In this document: one piece after another, positions 9,895 through 22,132 of the stretch | Layout: every line of letters starts with the position of its first letter | Position numbering within the stretch: the first letter of the stretch is position 1 | Assembly (NCBI GenBank): GCA_011009095.1 | Contig: VTPC01004843.1 | Coordinates: 1-64,000 of the forward strand | DNA from: Ignelater luminosus | Lineage: Eukaryota > Arthropoda > Insecta > Coleoptera > Elateridae | Length of the DNA stretch: 64,000 nt | Reading direction: 5' to 3' | Program-made: the position numbers and the translations under genes | The notes under the pieces: model-generated | Databases searched by the model: none | What the model was told of the DNA's origin: nothing | What the model saw: the letters and a program-made list of their open reading frames with translations, nothing else

Positions 9895-12800
9895 TCTTTT
9901 TGGTCCTTCGAGCCGGATAGATAGACATACTAGTGTTGCTAAACTAAACTAAAACTAAATTATGACAAATGATTCAGAAACTAATGTGTCTAATTCGTTT
10001 AATGAATACCAAGAAAAGTATTATGATTGCACCGGGGGGGCAAAGTGGTCCACCTAGCCACATAGCAAATTATTGAAATAAAGACTCACAAATAATAAAA
10101 ATTGCACTTTATAAGGGAAAAAGGGAGTTAGGAGAAACAGTTTTACACCTCCAGTTTTTATAATTACGAGGGAGATTTATTACAGCATAAAGGTTGCATT
10201 TTTTTAAATACAATGATAAATAAATAAAATAAATAAAAAATTAAAATAAAAATTAAATAGATGATAAATAATTTTTCCAGATAAATAATGGTTCGCAAAT
10301 ATCAAATAAAAATTCAACAGCACTCTTGGTCACAGAAAAACATGACGGCAGCCAGTCAGAACCAGCGAATTAAGCGCGAAGAAGTCCGCAGAAGTGCACA
10401 GAGTGCCTCTTACAACTTTAAAAAGACTGGTCAAATCAGAAAAAAAACCAAATGAAGCACTTGAAAAGAAGCTAGGACGGTTCAAACTAGTTTTCACACT
10501 ACAACAAGAAAAAGAGTTGACAGACTTCATATTGGAAATTGGACAAGGGATTTGCGGTATCTCGCCTATCAGTTTGCCGAAAGAAACAATATTCCCCATA
10601 CTTTTAATGCGACAAGCGGTTTAGCTGTCTCCCTTAGACTTCCTGAACCAACGTCAGCGGTCAGAGCTTCATCGTTTAACAAACACAATATTGCCGCATT
10701 TTTTAAACTTCTGGATGAAATGATTGAAAAATATAAATTTTCTTCAAGCAGAATTTTCAACTGCGATGAAACTGGCATTTCCACTGTACCACTGTACTAT
10801 GAAAAGCAAAAAACAAGTGCGATGTCTTTCTTCGGCCGAGCGGGATACCTTAACCACAGCGAAAATTTGTTTTAACGCTATTGGGTTTTATATTTCTCCA
10901 TTGGTAATTTTTCCACGAGCAAGAAGAAATCCACAACTTGAATATGAGTTGCCTCCACAATCCGTAGCAGAATATCACCAATCGGAATGGATGCACAGCG
11001 CAATTTTTTCGGATGTCTGGTTTAAACATTTTTTAAAATACTCAATACCCACACTGGATGATCCAGTCTTACTAATTTTCAATAGACGCGCGACACAAAC
11101 TACGAACTTACCACTGGTTGAAAAAGCTACAGCCAACAATATGCACATAATTGTAATTCCACCACATACATCAAATCGTTTGCAACTACTGGATGTTTCT
11201 TTTATGTTGCCTTTAAATACTTATTATGAGCGAGAAACAAAAAAGTGGCTTATAAATAACCTAGGAAAAGTGATAACTCTTTACCAAGTGGGTGAACTCT
11301 TTGGAAATGCCTTTAAACGCGCCGCTACCACTGAAACTGGTGTTAATGGCTTCAGGGCAACAGGGATTGTCCCGTAAAATGCAGATATATTTCCGGACTG
11401 TTTGTTTAAACCTTCAGAAACAACAGATAGAAACACTGATTCAATTCATCCTCCAAGTTAATAACAATACAGTTTCTGAAGCTGAGCAGGAGCCGCAACC
11501 AAGACCATCGACAGCCAGAACTCCTCCCAAAATACAGGCATATAGGTTCTCACCTACTAAAGAGAATCAAAAAACAGAAAAAATGTATTTTTTCACCCAG
11601 TGACAGCATTATTAGTTACTTCAAATGAAGTCAAATTAACAAAATTACTTAACAGATTTTGGGAAATTGTGAGGGTGCCAGAAATATTTTCCGAAAGATC
11701 CTCTGAACAACAGTTGTGTAAAGAAACATTTAGAAATTCTGTAGAGTATTGACAACAGATTTCCAATTAATCTTTCACTGAAACAAAATTTGTCTGATGT
11801 TTGTCTTGGTAATTCCTATAAGGCAGCATCTATTAGATTTCTTGATTTAGAAAAAAAGGTTTAAAAGAGACCCAAAATTGTTTTTACAATATAATGAGTT
11901 CATTGATGAATATGTAACCTCGGGTGACGCAAAAATAATTGACATTAAGGAATATGAAGGAAAAATGAATGCTACTGTTTACTTTCTGGCATACCATTCA
12001 GTAATAGGTAATGATAAAAGAACAACTCAAATTCGAGTAGTCTTTCACGGTGGTTTAAAAACTTCTAAAAATATTTCTCTTAACGATATGCTTCTAAATG
12101 GGCTAGTAATACAAAACGAACTCTTTGATATTCTTATTTTATTCAGATCCTATAAGTAATTTTTAATTACTGACATTCATAAGATGTATCGTAGTGTTCT
12201 GGTTAATCATAATTTTAAATCTTTTCAAAATATCTTATGGAGAGATAATCCAGAAGAAGAATTAAGGTGTTTACAGTTGCAAACTGTAATATGGGGTTTA
12301 AAGCAATCGCGCTTATTTATCAAGTAGATGTTTAATCGAGCTAGCCGATATAAGGACAAATATCATTTGGCGGCAGCTGCATTAGAAAATAATACTTACA
12401 TAGATGATATTCTCTGTGGAGCTAATGACATTGAAGAAACACCGTCTCTTCAAAATGAGTTAATTTCTCTTTTAACATTAGGCCATTTTCAATTACATAA
12501 ATGGGTTGCTAATTCTAGTGAATTGTTGAAAAACATTCTACCAGAAAAATGTTATTTCGACAATATTAAATTTGATAAGAATAATAATAATTATGTAAAG
12601 ACTCTAGGTATTCAATATAATGTACAGGGTGATTGTTTTAAAATGTATTGACCAATTAACAATATTGAAGAGATAACTTTTACAAAACAGAAAGTACTTA
12701 GTTATATAGGTAAGATTTATGATCCTTTAAGATTTTTGGGATCAATAATAACCAACGCTAAAATAATTATGCAAAGAATCTGTTGTTCCAAAATACCATG

Positions 12801-13138
12801 GGATGAAGCTTTACCTCCAGAATTGTATAACACGTGGAAAACTTTTGCCGAAGGCCTAATTTCCATGCCATCCTTTGAAATCAAATTTTGCAAAAGCCGA
12901 AACAATTGATCTTTTTAGTCTTTGTGATGCTAGTAGTGTCGCGTATGGTTGTGCAATCTACTGCAGGGTAGTTAAGAAAAATGGATCAATTCTTACAAAT
13001 CTGATATGTTCAAAATCGAGAATATCTCCAATCAATAAAAAACTTACACTTCCTAGGGCTGAACTTAATAGCGTTTTGCTTCTGGATTTGCTAATAGTTA
13101 AGGTGCATAAGATCTTATCCAGATTCATTAATAACGTA
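9895..13138 (+). mobile_element. BEL/Pao retrotransposon fossil, interrupted
   Basis: The motif TTTGGTCCTTCGAGCCGGAT at about 9898, typical of the start of the internal region in BEL elements, is followed by an ATG at 9961. A pogo element then intervenes (10034 on). BEL coding resumes near 11637 with LNRFWEIVRVPEI, then RT (ISLNDMLLNGLVIQNELF ~12075), the active-site TYIDDILCGA (~12398), the post-RT region with SYIGKIYDPL (~12700) and RNase H (LPRAELNSVLLLDLL, ~13050). The sequence ends at a mariner fragment at 13141. Gag and protease are not seen. It is broken and old. Confidence 0.78.
10034..11603 (+). mobile_element. pogo-like transposon, broken
   Basis: A G-run plus CAAAGTGGTCCACCTAG (10034-10058) is the probable left end. 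The transposase start MVRKYQIK is at 10288 and leads into an HTH-type N-terminus that soon shifts frame. The first catalytic block is NCDETGIST (~10760). The second block reads LLIFNRRATQTTN where relatives have LLIFDG, so the catalytic Asp is Asn here. The third block is QLLDVSF (~11185), then FRATGIVP (~11350). No right TIR was found, and recognisable BEL sequence resumes about 35 bases later. It looks inserted in the BEL fossil. Confidence 0.78.
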
Positions 13139-13140
13139 TA

Positions 13141-13248
13141 TACGAGGTCTGTTCAAAAAGTATCGCGAATTTTGTGTTTTTTTCAGAAATTATTTATTTA
13201 TTCATGAATATCTATTTTGTCCCCTTCAAAGTAATCCCCATCAGATAA
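13141..13248 (-). mobile_element. mariner 3' end fragment
   Basis: It begins with a mariner-like TIR (TACGAGGTCTGTTCAAAAAG) and on the minus strand encodes the typical mariner C-terminus, GDYFEGDKIDI. About 108 bases survive; the other end is cut where a pogo fragment begins. Confidence 0.7.
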
Positions 13249-13556
13249 GTACGGAATCAAAAGAACTACGTCACAGTCAAGACTTAGAACTTTGCTGAAA
13301 ACAGAGTCATTAGATAGAATTATTAATAATGATTCCGGGTACGAATCAAAAGGAGATATTAAGTTTAGCAGTAAATACACTGTCAAGCAGGTTTACACAA
13401 TGAATCAAGAAGTTGAACTAAGCAACTGCATAAAAAAGTTTTCAGATCTCCATTACGGTCTTTCATATGTGCAAATCAGGACATTAACATTCCAGTTTGC
13501 AAAATCATCTCCCAACTGTAAAATTCCTAATGATTGGGAAACCCATAAAATAGCAG
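13246..13556 (+). repeat. pogo exon-1 fragment, near-copy of 14728-15028
   Basis: About 310 bases match the pogo copy at 14728-15028 at roughly 93-95% identity by eye. It encodes part of the HTH and linker (SDLHYGLSYVQIRTLTFQF). The match ends at GCAG, which is exactly the end of exon 1 in the downstream copy, and is followed by GAC, the first bases of that copy's exon 2, before switching to LINE sequence. See findings. Confidence 0.8.
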
Positions 13557-14300
13557 GACGACCTCCAGAATATCATCCAGACGCCAGGACGTAGAATGGT
13601 CCTTCGAAGATTCCAGACCATCCCTGTTGGGGCGCAAACCGTAGACCCCGCAAAGAGGCGCCGAGTGAGCGCGACTCTACGGGCCGCAGCAGAGTGCAAG
13701 CGTACCGAGCACTTAAAGACTCTCAAAAATCAAGGCAAAACCTTTAAGTGTTTCAGCGCTGACCCCGCCAGCTCGCATTTCTTCAAAAACGGCGACTACA
13801 CCTGGTTCGCGAACTGGCGGTTCGTACACAAAGCGTGCCTCAACCTGGTGCCCTTACGAGCCAACCAACGCTGGCAAAATGACGACAAGACCTGCCGCAG
13901 ATGTCGTCAACAAGACGAGACCTTACCCCACGTGCTGCAACACTGCATGGTGAACTCGGCGGCCATGCAGAACAGACACAACGCCATCGTCAACCGGCTC
14001 AAGGTTGAGGCCGAAGGTAAAGGTTACCGAGTCCTGGGAGAAAACCAAGCGGTGGGGGAAGGCACAAGGTTACGCTCGGTGCTAGAGAAGAACCACCGAG
14101 CCTGCATCGTCGACGTCACAGTATCCTTTGAGAACGGAGACTCGGCATTTGCCCAAGCCCGAGAGGCTAAACTCAGAAAATACAAAGACCTCCGTCAACA
14201 ACTTGAAAGAGACTTCGAGAGCGTCACCATTGAGCCCGTGGTCGTGGGTGCCCTCGGTTCGTGGGACTCAAAAAACGACCGATTCGTGCGAACGTTTGTG
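13557..14300 (+). mobile_element. R2-like LINE, 3' coding fragment
   Basis: This is the C-terminal end of a non-LTR retrotransposon polyprotein of the type with a restriction-like endonuclease (R2 or a close relative). It shows the zinc motif CRRCRQQDETLPHVLQHC, the RHNAIVNRL segment that follows it, then ACIVDVTVSFENGD and VVVGALGSWD, all characteristic of R2-type C-termini. The RT domain is missing (5' truncation). The segment is distinctly richer in G and C than its neighbours, suggesting a separate origin. The reading frame is open from 13596 but loses family similarity near 14296, where base composition turns AT-rich. Confidence 0.82.
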
Positions 14301-14605
14301 TTGATATTATTAAAGAAAGTTGTTTTAACAAAATCGGGGTAAGTATTTTATAAATATGAAATTATCAAGTATTCACACTAGAATTACCAATACCTTTCGT
14401 CATATTTTAACCCAAGGACTGATTATGTTTATAAGATTATTCGATGATAGATTTCAAACTACACTTAGTCACGTGTTGTTTTGAATCACTAACAAGCAAG
14501 TACTTATCGTATGGGGTACATTCGGCAATTGATTATTATTTTTAAGATACACTTAATGTGAAAAGTTAGTATTGTTCTTATTAAGCACTATTCTGTAGGT
14601 TTTAG

Positions 14606-15955
14606 ATGCCCCGTGACTATATACGGAAGACAGACAGAGCCGCTGTTGATGAAAACGGTATGAAATCAGCAATAAGTAATGTCTCAAAAATAATCTAAAT
14701 GTAAGCGAGGCAGCCAGGCAGTATGGAATAAAAAGAACTACGTTACAGTCAAGACTTAGAACTTTGCTGAAAACAAAGTCATTAGATAGAATTATTAATA
14801 ATGATTCCGGGTAAGAATCAGAAGGAGATACTAAGTTTAGCAGTAAATACACTGTCAAGCTGGTTTACACAATGAATCAAGAAGTTGAACTAAGCAACTA
14901 CATAAACAAGCTTTCAGATCTCCATTACGGTCTTTCATATGTGCAAATCAAGACATTAACATTCCAGTTTGCAAAATCATCTCTCAACTGTAAAATTCCT
15001 AATAATTGGGAAACCCATAAAATAGCAGGTTTGTTTGATAACTTTTTTCATTAAAAAGAACAACTTATAAATCATCTTTATATTTTAGGACAAGATTGGT
15101 TTCGGGGTTTAATGAAAAGGCATACTGATCTGTCACTCCGAAAGCCAGAAAGCACTAGTTTGAGTCGTTCTATGGCATTAAATAAACCCGTAATTGATGA
15201 TTTTTTTTAAACAAATATACCTTAGTTTTGCAAAAGCATAAATTTAATGCAGAGAAAATCTGGAATTTGGACGAAACAGGCATTACCAAAGTAAAAAGGC
15301 CTGTTAAGTAGGGCAAATAGCCTTCAGTAAAAGAGATACTTTGGTCACGTTTGTCGGAATTGTTAACGCTGTAGGCACATCTCTTCCTCCAATATTTGTT
15401 TATCCAAGAATCCGCAATCCATCAGAATATTTATCTGAAGGATCGCCAACAGGATCTATGGCATTAGGTAATAAATCAGGATGCATGACTTCGGAGCTAT
15501 TTCCGGAAGTTTTAAAGCATATTGTAAACCATACACACTGTTCTGCTGTTAATAAGATTCTTTTGCTAGTGGACAACCACAAATCCCACATGTCTGTCGA
15601 AGCAATTCGATATTGCAAATCAAATGGGATTACACTCCTTTCCTTTCCTCCACACGCTACCCACAGGTTACAGCCACTAGATGTAGGGATTTATGCTCCA
15701 TTCAAGACCCATCTTGTAACAGCCTTTAACGGCTGGATGTTAGTTCATCCAGGACAAGCTATAACACTTAGGCATATAGGCCATTTAACAAATAAAGCAT
15801 ACGATAATGCATTTTCTACTAAAAATATTAAGAGTGCTTTTAAGAAAACAGGCTTATGGCCTCTTGATTGGCTTATATCCACAGAGTTAAATTTTGCTGC
15901 AAGCAGTGTCACTGATAAGAAATCAAGACATTATAAGAAGAATTCACAGCAATAA
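14606..15955 (+). mobile_element. pogo-like transposon with an intron, broken
   Basis: The start codon at 14606 gives MPRDYIRKTDRA, the usual start of this subfamily. A frame change soon after breaks the HTH. Exon 1 continues to 15028. A 60-nt intron (15029-15088; GTTTGT ... ATTTTAG) separates it from exon 2, which encodes WFRGLMKRH, then NLDETGIT (~15265) with the first Asp, LLLVDNHKSH (~15557-15586) with the second, and QPLDVGIYAPFK with the third. Stops lie between 15190 and 15330; the frame from 15341 to 15955 is open. No TIR pair was identified. Confidence 0.82.
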
Positions 15956-16002
15956 GGTACTGCATGATTACTTTTTCCAATTTTAATACGCATGCAACCG
16001 AT

Positions 16003-16885
16003 TTAACACGTTGAAGGACACTAACTCCGTACGGCAGAACGTCTTACGGCGTCCAAAGTTATATTGTATATATCTTTCGACGTCCCATTTCCCATATATA
16101 ATGTTTAAGATGCATGATTACTGCCACAACCAGCACGATTTATATTAGAGTAGTACCGTTCTTTTACAAGTTAAGCGGTTTGCATTCTAACCCCTCACGT
16201 CTTTGATCTCACCCGCCCAATTTCTACACGATGCCGATCAACGTCGTACGCCTCATAAAAATGCATTCAGTTGTACTTTTGGTGTCACAGTGATCACGTT
16301 CGCGCTCTGATGTGCTCTTTTTATGCAGGAAAACACCACGTGCTACATAGTTTTTTATTGTAACGTAGTTCTTATCGAAAAGTAAGTACCTGTTTACTTT
16401 TTTAGTAAGGTTGTGTTATAGGTTTTCGAACTATGTTCCAAGTCTCAAAGATTGTTTAGTACAGATTCTCGACTTATTACTTTCATTCTTTTTAGATGAG
16501 TGCTAATGATCCTTACGAACGGGAGGCAATACGGTTGAGCCAAATGTTTGAGGAGGTGGTCTACCGATGAAGAAGAAGATTCGCACCATGAGAGAGACGA
16601 TGGATATGGATCTGACAGAAACTAGGTACCAAGCGGTACAGTAGTAGTGAGTTGCCTGAAGGGTCAGAAGAATTACAAAGCAGCCACTCATCTGAAGAAC
16701 AAGAGAGGAGGGTGACTATCTAAACGGTACGTTGGAAGAATCAGAATCTGCATGTAAACCTACAACCGCGCCCATCCCAGATCTCGGATTTGACAATACC
16801 AGTGTTGGACTCAAAATAGATATTGAAGCAAATGCCACACCAAAAGAAATGTCTGTCCATTCACGCGCTAGCATGCGTACAGTGT
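16003..16885 (+). mobile_element. piggyBac 5' part (TIR and N-terminus only)
   Basis: A TTAA (16003-16006) is followed by CACGTTGAAGGACAC, almost the same terminus as the piggyBac at 62153. A probable 5'-UTR intron runs from GTAAGTACC (16385) to TTCTTTTTAG (16495), and the start codon at 16496 opens MSANDPYEREAIRLS, followed by an acidic, Ser-rich N-terminus typical of piggyBac transposases. Frame changes begin about 20 codons in. The catalytic domain and right TIR are missing; LINE sequence starts near 16890. Confidence 0.65.
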
Positions 16886-16889
16886 AGAC

Positions 16890-18968
16890 GTGTGGAGTAG
16901 GTACTCTTTAATAAATTCGTAATATTTTTCTTAAATAATCACGGTGCGTATAAATTTACATGCAAAATGGCGCTTACACGAGACCAAATTAGCGAAATCA
17001 ACACGTGTGTGGCACAAGTGCTTACAAATAATCTGAGTGATGGTAAATTTATTGATACTATTGTGAAGAAAATTATTGAAAAGGTTGTCGCTGACATTAA
17101 AAAGGAACTTCAAAATAGTATTATATTGCTGGAAAAAGAGAATGAAGATTTGCGTGAGCGATCGGACGCTCTAGAACAATATTCACGTCGAAATAATATT
17201 AGAATATTTGGTGCACCCGAGGAAGCTGGCGAAAAGGTTGAAAGTCTAGATGATAAAATGGTCAAGCTGCTAGATGATAAATTGAAAATCAAAGTTAATA
17301 AAACTTCTACAGACCGAATTCATAGAACTGGAAAAAATAGTAACACTGGAAAACCTAGACCGGCGATAACAAAATTTGTTAGCTACAAAACCCGACAGCT
17401 CATAATGAAAAATAAAAGTAAATTTAAGGGGACATCCATAGTAGTTAAAGAAGATGTGACGAAACACCGGTTTGATATGTTGAAGGAATTGCAAGAAAGA
17501 GTTGGTTTTAAAAACGCTTGGACTTATGATGGAAATCTTCCCTTCCTGCCTTTCATTTAGCCGATAATGATGTGCTCCAATTTTATGATAACAATCTTAT
17601 GAGAAATTTTGAAAACCGTTTGTGTTTTTCTAGCGTAGGAGAAGAAGATGTCTCCAAAGTATTAAACTCGATAACATCGACATCAACTGGTGCTGATGGC
17701 TTAAACATAACTCTCTTAAAGATGTGTTGCCCTCATATCCTTCCTTACATCACTCATATTATCAATGTTTCTCTGGAGACGTCTACTTTTCCTACTGCTT
17801 GGAAAAGGCAGTTATCGTTCCACTACCAAAAATTTCAGAACCGACCTCTTACAAAGACTTGCGTCCCATTAGTTTGCTCCCAACGCTATCCAAAGTTATT
17901 GAAAAAATAATAAATAAACAAATTAGAGAACATCTCACGAAATATAACATACTCCCTGAAATACAATCAGGCTTTAGATCAGATCATAGCTGTACGACAG
18001 CTCTTCTGAAAATTATGGATGATGTTATGAAAGCTTCTGACCATGGATTGTGTACTGTACCTTTACTTTACATTGTTTACACTTGTAACTTTTATAAATC
18101 GCTATCTAATTGCCAATTACATATGTATGCGGATGATACGCAATTGTATTACTCTTTTCATTTGCAAAACGTCTTAGTTGCCGCTAACACTATAAATGAA
18201 GATCTAAAGAGTTTAGTAGAAACCTCTACAAAACATTCTTTAGTAATTAATTCCACTAAGACAGTATGTATGGTCTTCGGAAGTAAAACACAACGCATTG
18301 CCGTTAAAGAATCTGCGCATATTTCTATTAATGATGTGATTATTCCCTTCGTAGACAGTGTAAAGAATCTGGGTCTTCTTATCGATGCCAATCTTAGATT
18401 TGACCTGCATGTGAATAAATGCCTTCAGAGAGCATATGGTAGTTTAAAGATGCTTTTCTCTAATCGCAGCTATTTGCATGAAGATCTTAAGAAAAGGTTG
18501 TGTGACGCCATAGTATTATCGCAACTAAACTATTGTGACGCAGTTTACGGCACTTGTTTAACAATTGCTACTGTCAATCGAATTCCAAAAGTTACAAAAT
18601 TCGTGCATTCAGTTTATTTACGGTATTAGGAAATCAAAACATGTATCGTATAAGCTAAAGGAGCTCGAATGGTTGAATATGAACAGCCGCAGGTTTTTAC
18701 ATACTGGAGTACTGTTTTTTAAAGTTATTGCCAAACAGTATCCTGGATATTTATATAATCGAATAACTTTTAGAACTGACGTTCATCATCTTAACTTGAG
18801 GCATAGAAGACTTTTAACTGTACCATCACATAGTACTTGATTGTTTCAAAGATCATTTTCGTGTAACATTGCAAGATTTTCCAATAATCTTCCCTCTGAC
18901 TTCAAGTTATATAGTGTACAAAAGTTTAAATCTCAGTATCATTCGTACTTAATGTTACTTTGTCTGTA
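16890..18968 (+). mobile_element. LINE with ORF1 and RT, endonuclease deleted
   Basis: ORF1 (16967-17560, 197 aa) has a coiled-coil region and the motif LEQYSRRNNIRIFG seen in LINE ORF1 proteins of several insect CR1/Jockey-like families. The endonuclease expected at the start of ORF2 is absent. RT begins near 17640 (TSTGADGLN), with LRPISLLPTLSKVIEK (~17865) and the active-site MYADDTQLYYSF (~18126). About 50 residues of RT between MKASDHG and the YADD block are also missing. The C-terminal region continues past a frame change to about 18968 (LPSDFKLYSVQKFK). It is dead. The clade is uncertain. Confidence 0.8.
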
Positions 18969-19192
18969 ACTTACTTTATGTTTGTAATGGAAACATCTAA
19001 TTTCATATTTATAGAGGATCGGAGATTATTAAAAAGGTTTTCTTATGACCGAAATTGCTCAAAAAAGCTAGTGTCATTTTTTGCACATTTCGAAAATCTG
19101 TCCGAGGGACTTAATTTTTTTCACGGGTTATTCTATACTGCTCGAACGTCGATTTGCTTTTGCAATTATTTAATTAATTTATTCTTTTTTAG

Positions 19193-22132
19193 AAAAAGTT
19201 TAAATAAGCATTCTTTGGAGGTTGCAGAAGATGCATGCAATGTTGCAGTTAATCAGCAAGATTACTGTCAATCTACTGCAATTGATCAGGATACAGCTTT
19301 TTGCGAATCTGGAAATGAGATGAATCATAGTGAAGGTGACGCTGTTTTTATGGACGTTGTGATCCATGATGATGAGAATCATCAAGATTTCGTAAGAAAT
19401 TCTTGTGTTATCGACGAAGACAACGACGAGCATGAACGCACGTCAACTGACAATTTTTATGATGTTGAAATGGAACGTGTGAACACCAATGTAGAATTCT
19501 GCATAAATGGGAAACGTATAGTAGACATTGGATTTTTTCTAAGTGCACTAAAATCCCTGAAACACGAAGGTACTTGCATCATATAGAAAAAATACGTAGT
19601 ATGTAGTCTTTAAAAAATCAAATTTTAGGATTCGGCTGTTCATTCTACGATATGGTCCTGATAAATGAAAAGATAGAAGGACTGGAAAGTATTTTTTACT
19701 TTAAATGCGTAATGTGCAATAGAATAGAAAGTGTTAGATCTGCAGCTCCAAATACATTCTCTTCTCCTAACATGGCTGCAGTCATAGGTTGCGTATCAGT
19801 TGGCATAGGGCATACCCAACTAAATGAATTTTGTGCAAGTTTGGATATGCCTGGTATGTCAAATAAAACTTATCAGCGGTATCACTCTAAATTGTCGCCT
19901 TGTGTTGAAGAGGAAAACAAAAAATTAATGAAAGAAGCAGCTGCCGAAGAAGCGCGATTAGCACTGGAACGCGGGGACATAGACAAAAACGGCACACCAG
20001 TGATTTCCGTTATAGTAGATGGCGCCTGGAGCAAACGTTCGTATCGCACAAATTACAATGCTTCATCTGGGGTTGTAAGTAAAACTTTCAGTTAAATACC
20101 TCAACTTTTGTTTATTTTGCTTTATTTGCAGGCGTGCATTATTGATGCAACTACAAAGAAAATCTTATACATGGGAGTAAAAAATAAACAGTGCTATGTA
20201 TGCAGTAGATCAACTGTTGCAAAGGAGCATGAATGTTTTAAAAATTGGCAAAAAACCTCTACAGCAATGGAAGCTGCTGTCATTGCCGAAGGCTTCCAGA
20301 AATCAAAGGAAACTCATAATTTAGTTTATGGAAAAGTCATAGGTGATGGTGACAGTAGCGTTTATAAGAAATTAGTGGAAACGGCACCTTATGGACCTAC
20401 ATTTCACATTCAAAAGATTGAATGTCGAAATCATCTTCTTCGGTGTTATATTAACAAATTAAGTGAACTTTCGAAGGATACTAGTATTCCTCAACTTCAA
20501 AGGGATCTTGTTACAAATTCCGACGCCCTTGGAAGATTTAGAAACTCTGTAATTAAAGCTATTGAATATCGCAGTGGAACTATCGTGGATCTTCCTTGGG
20601 AACAGAAAATTACTCTACTTAGGTAAGACATACGAAATGGACCTAAACATATACTGGGCTATCATGATAGCTGCGCAGATTACTTTTGTTCCAAGAATAC
20701 GAATGAAGTAAGTTGTTTTGCCTGTACTATCGTGAGCAATTAAAAGTGGTGGATATTACAATTCTACTCCAGTAATACACGGACTAAACCATTGCACACT
20801 TTTAAATGCTTTTGGTGGCACTACTATTAAATTTTCTTCTCATAAAATTAAAGTAATAAACTGTTTCTAGGAAACTACTTCTATTGGTTTAGATAGCACC
20901 ATATATAAGAAGATCTCGCAAATTAATGAACGGCTAGTGATCAATGCCGAGAGCCTATTATACAATGTGGACACAAATTCCGCCGAGACTTATAATTCCG
21001 TTGTTGCCAAATTTGTTGGTGGTAAACGAATTAATTATTCATTAAAAGGGTCGTATGAAACACGTTGTAAAGCCGCTGCTATTTCTTTTAATTCTAAAGG
21101 AAATTTTCTCGACATAATATATGGAAGTGCAGATGACAGTGTTACAGGCTATTATACCAAAAGTTTCTTGAAAAAACGCGAGAAACAGCAGTTACGTACA
21201 AAAAAACGTAAGTGAAAATTCATAAATGTATTACTTTTTCTAGTTGTAAAGTCTTGCAGACAAATATGTAAAACGTTCATTCCATTCTGCGGATGCTGAC
21301 TATGGTCCAGATGCAGCTGAGTGCGTGCAGGATATGGATCCCGAACTTTTTAAACAAAAATGCAACGAATTCGTGGAAGATCTCCACAAAGCAGACAGAA
21401 AAGCTATTTGTGAACCCACTGTTCTTCAGTCAAACAACAACCAGTGGATTTCCGAAAGACGCAAAAGTCTAACGGCGTCCAACTTTGGGAAGATTTGTAA
21501 ACTTCGCAAAACTACGTCCACGGCTAAAACAGTTGCTAATCTGCTATATAGCTCTTTCACGGGAAATAATGCAACACGATTTGGGTTGAAAAACGAAGAA
21601 AGTGTTATAAAGCAATTTGAAGCTTCATGTGGCCTCCAAGTAGAGAAATCTGGGCTCGTTATAGATACCGAGTTACCTTTTCTAGCATGCTCCCCGGACG
21701 GAATTATTGGTGATGATGCAGTCATTGAAATTAAAACATCGGTGTAAAGTGGTAATTTAGCACCAATCGATGCTTGTAAAGCTAAATTAATAGATTTCTG
21801 CAAATTTGATGGCAACAGACAAACCATGTCTCTTAAACAAACGCATAGTTATTACTATCAAGTGCAAGGCCTTCTCCATATTACAAAAAGAGTTTTGTGC
21901 TATTTTGTTGTTGCAACCCAAGCCGGAATTTTTGTCGAACGTATAACAAGGTAAAATAATGCTTTACATTTATTGTAAACGTTTTAGTTATCTTCTGTAT
22001 TCCAGAGATGAAAACTTCTGGAGAGGCATGGAAGTTAAACTGAGGGCATTCTACATCAATGCACTACTTCCAGAACTCATCGATCCTCGGCGAAGCCGAG
22101 GAATGCAACTTCGACAAATCTATTTGCAATGA
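19193..22132 (+). pseudogene. six-exon Mutator-type transposase / YqaJ nuclease gene, two stops
   Basis: The protein has a Mutator-like transposase domain (FKCVMCNRIESVRS; VDGAWSKRSYRTNYN; VIGDGDSSVYKKL; NTNSAETYNSVVAKFVGGKR) followed by a YqaJ-type nuclease domain (ASNFGKICKLR; FLACSPDGIIGDDAVIEIKT), the layout of a large insect transposon-derived family. Exons by splice signals: 19193-19569, 19629-20074, 20132-20707, 20871-21207, 21260-21950, 22006-22132. All five junctions keep phase, and the end is RGMQLRQIYLQ and TGA. Two in-frame TAA codons remain (20624-20626 and 21745-21747), each where Lys would fit. The upstream first exon and terminal repeats were not found. It may be a decaying transposon gene or a domesticated copy; I favour the former. 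Confidence 0.8.
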
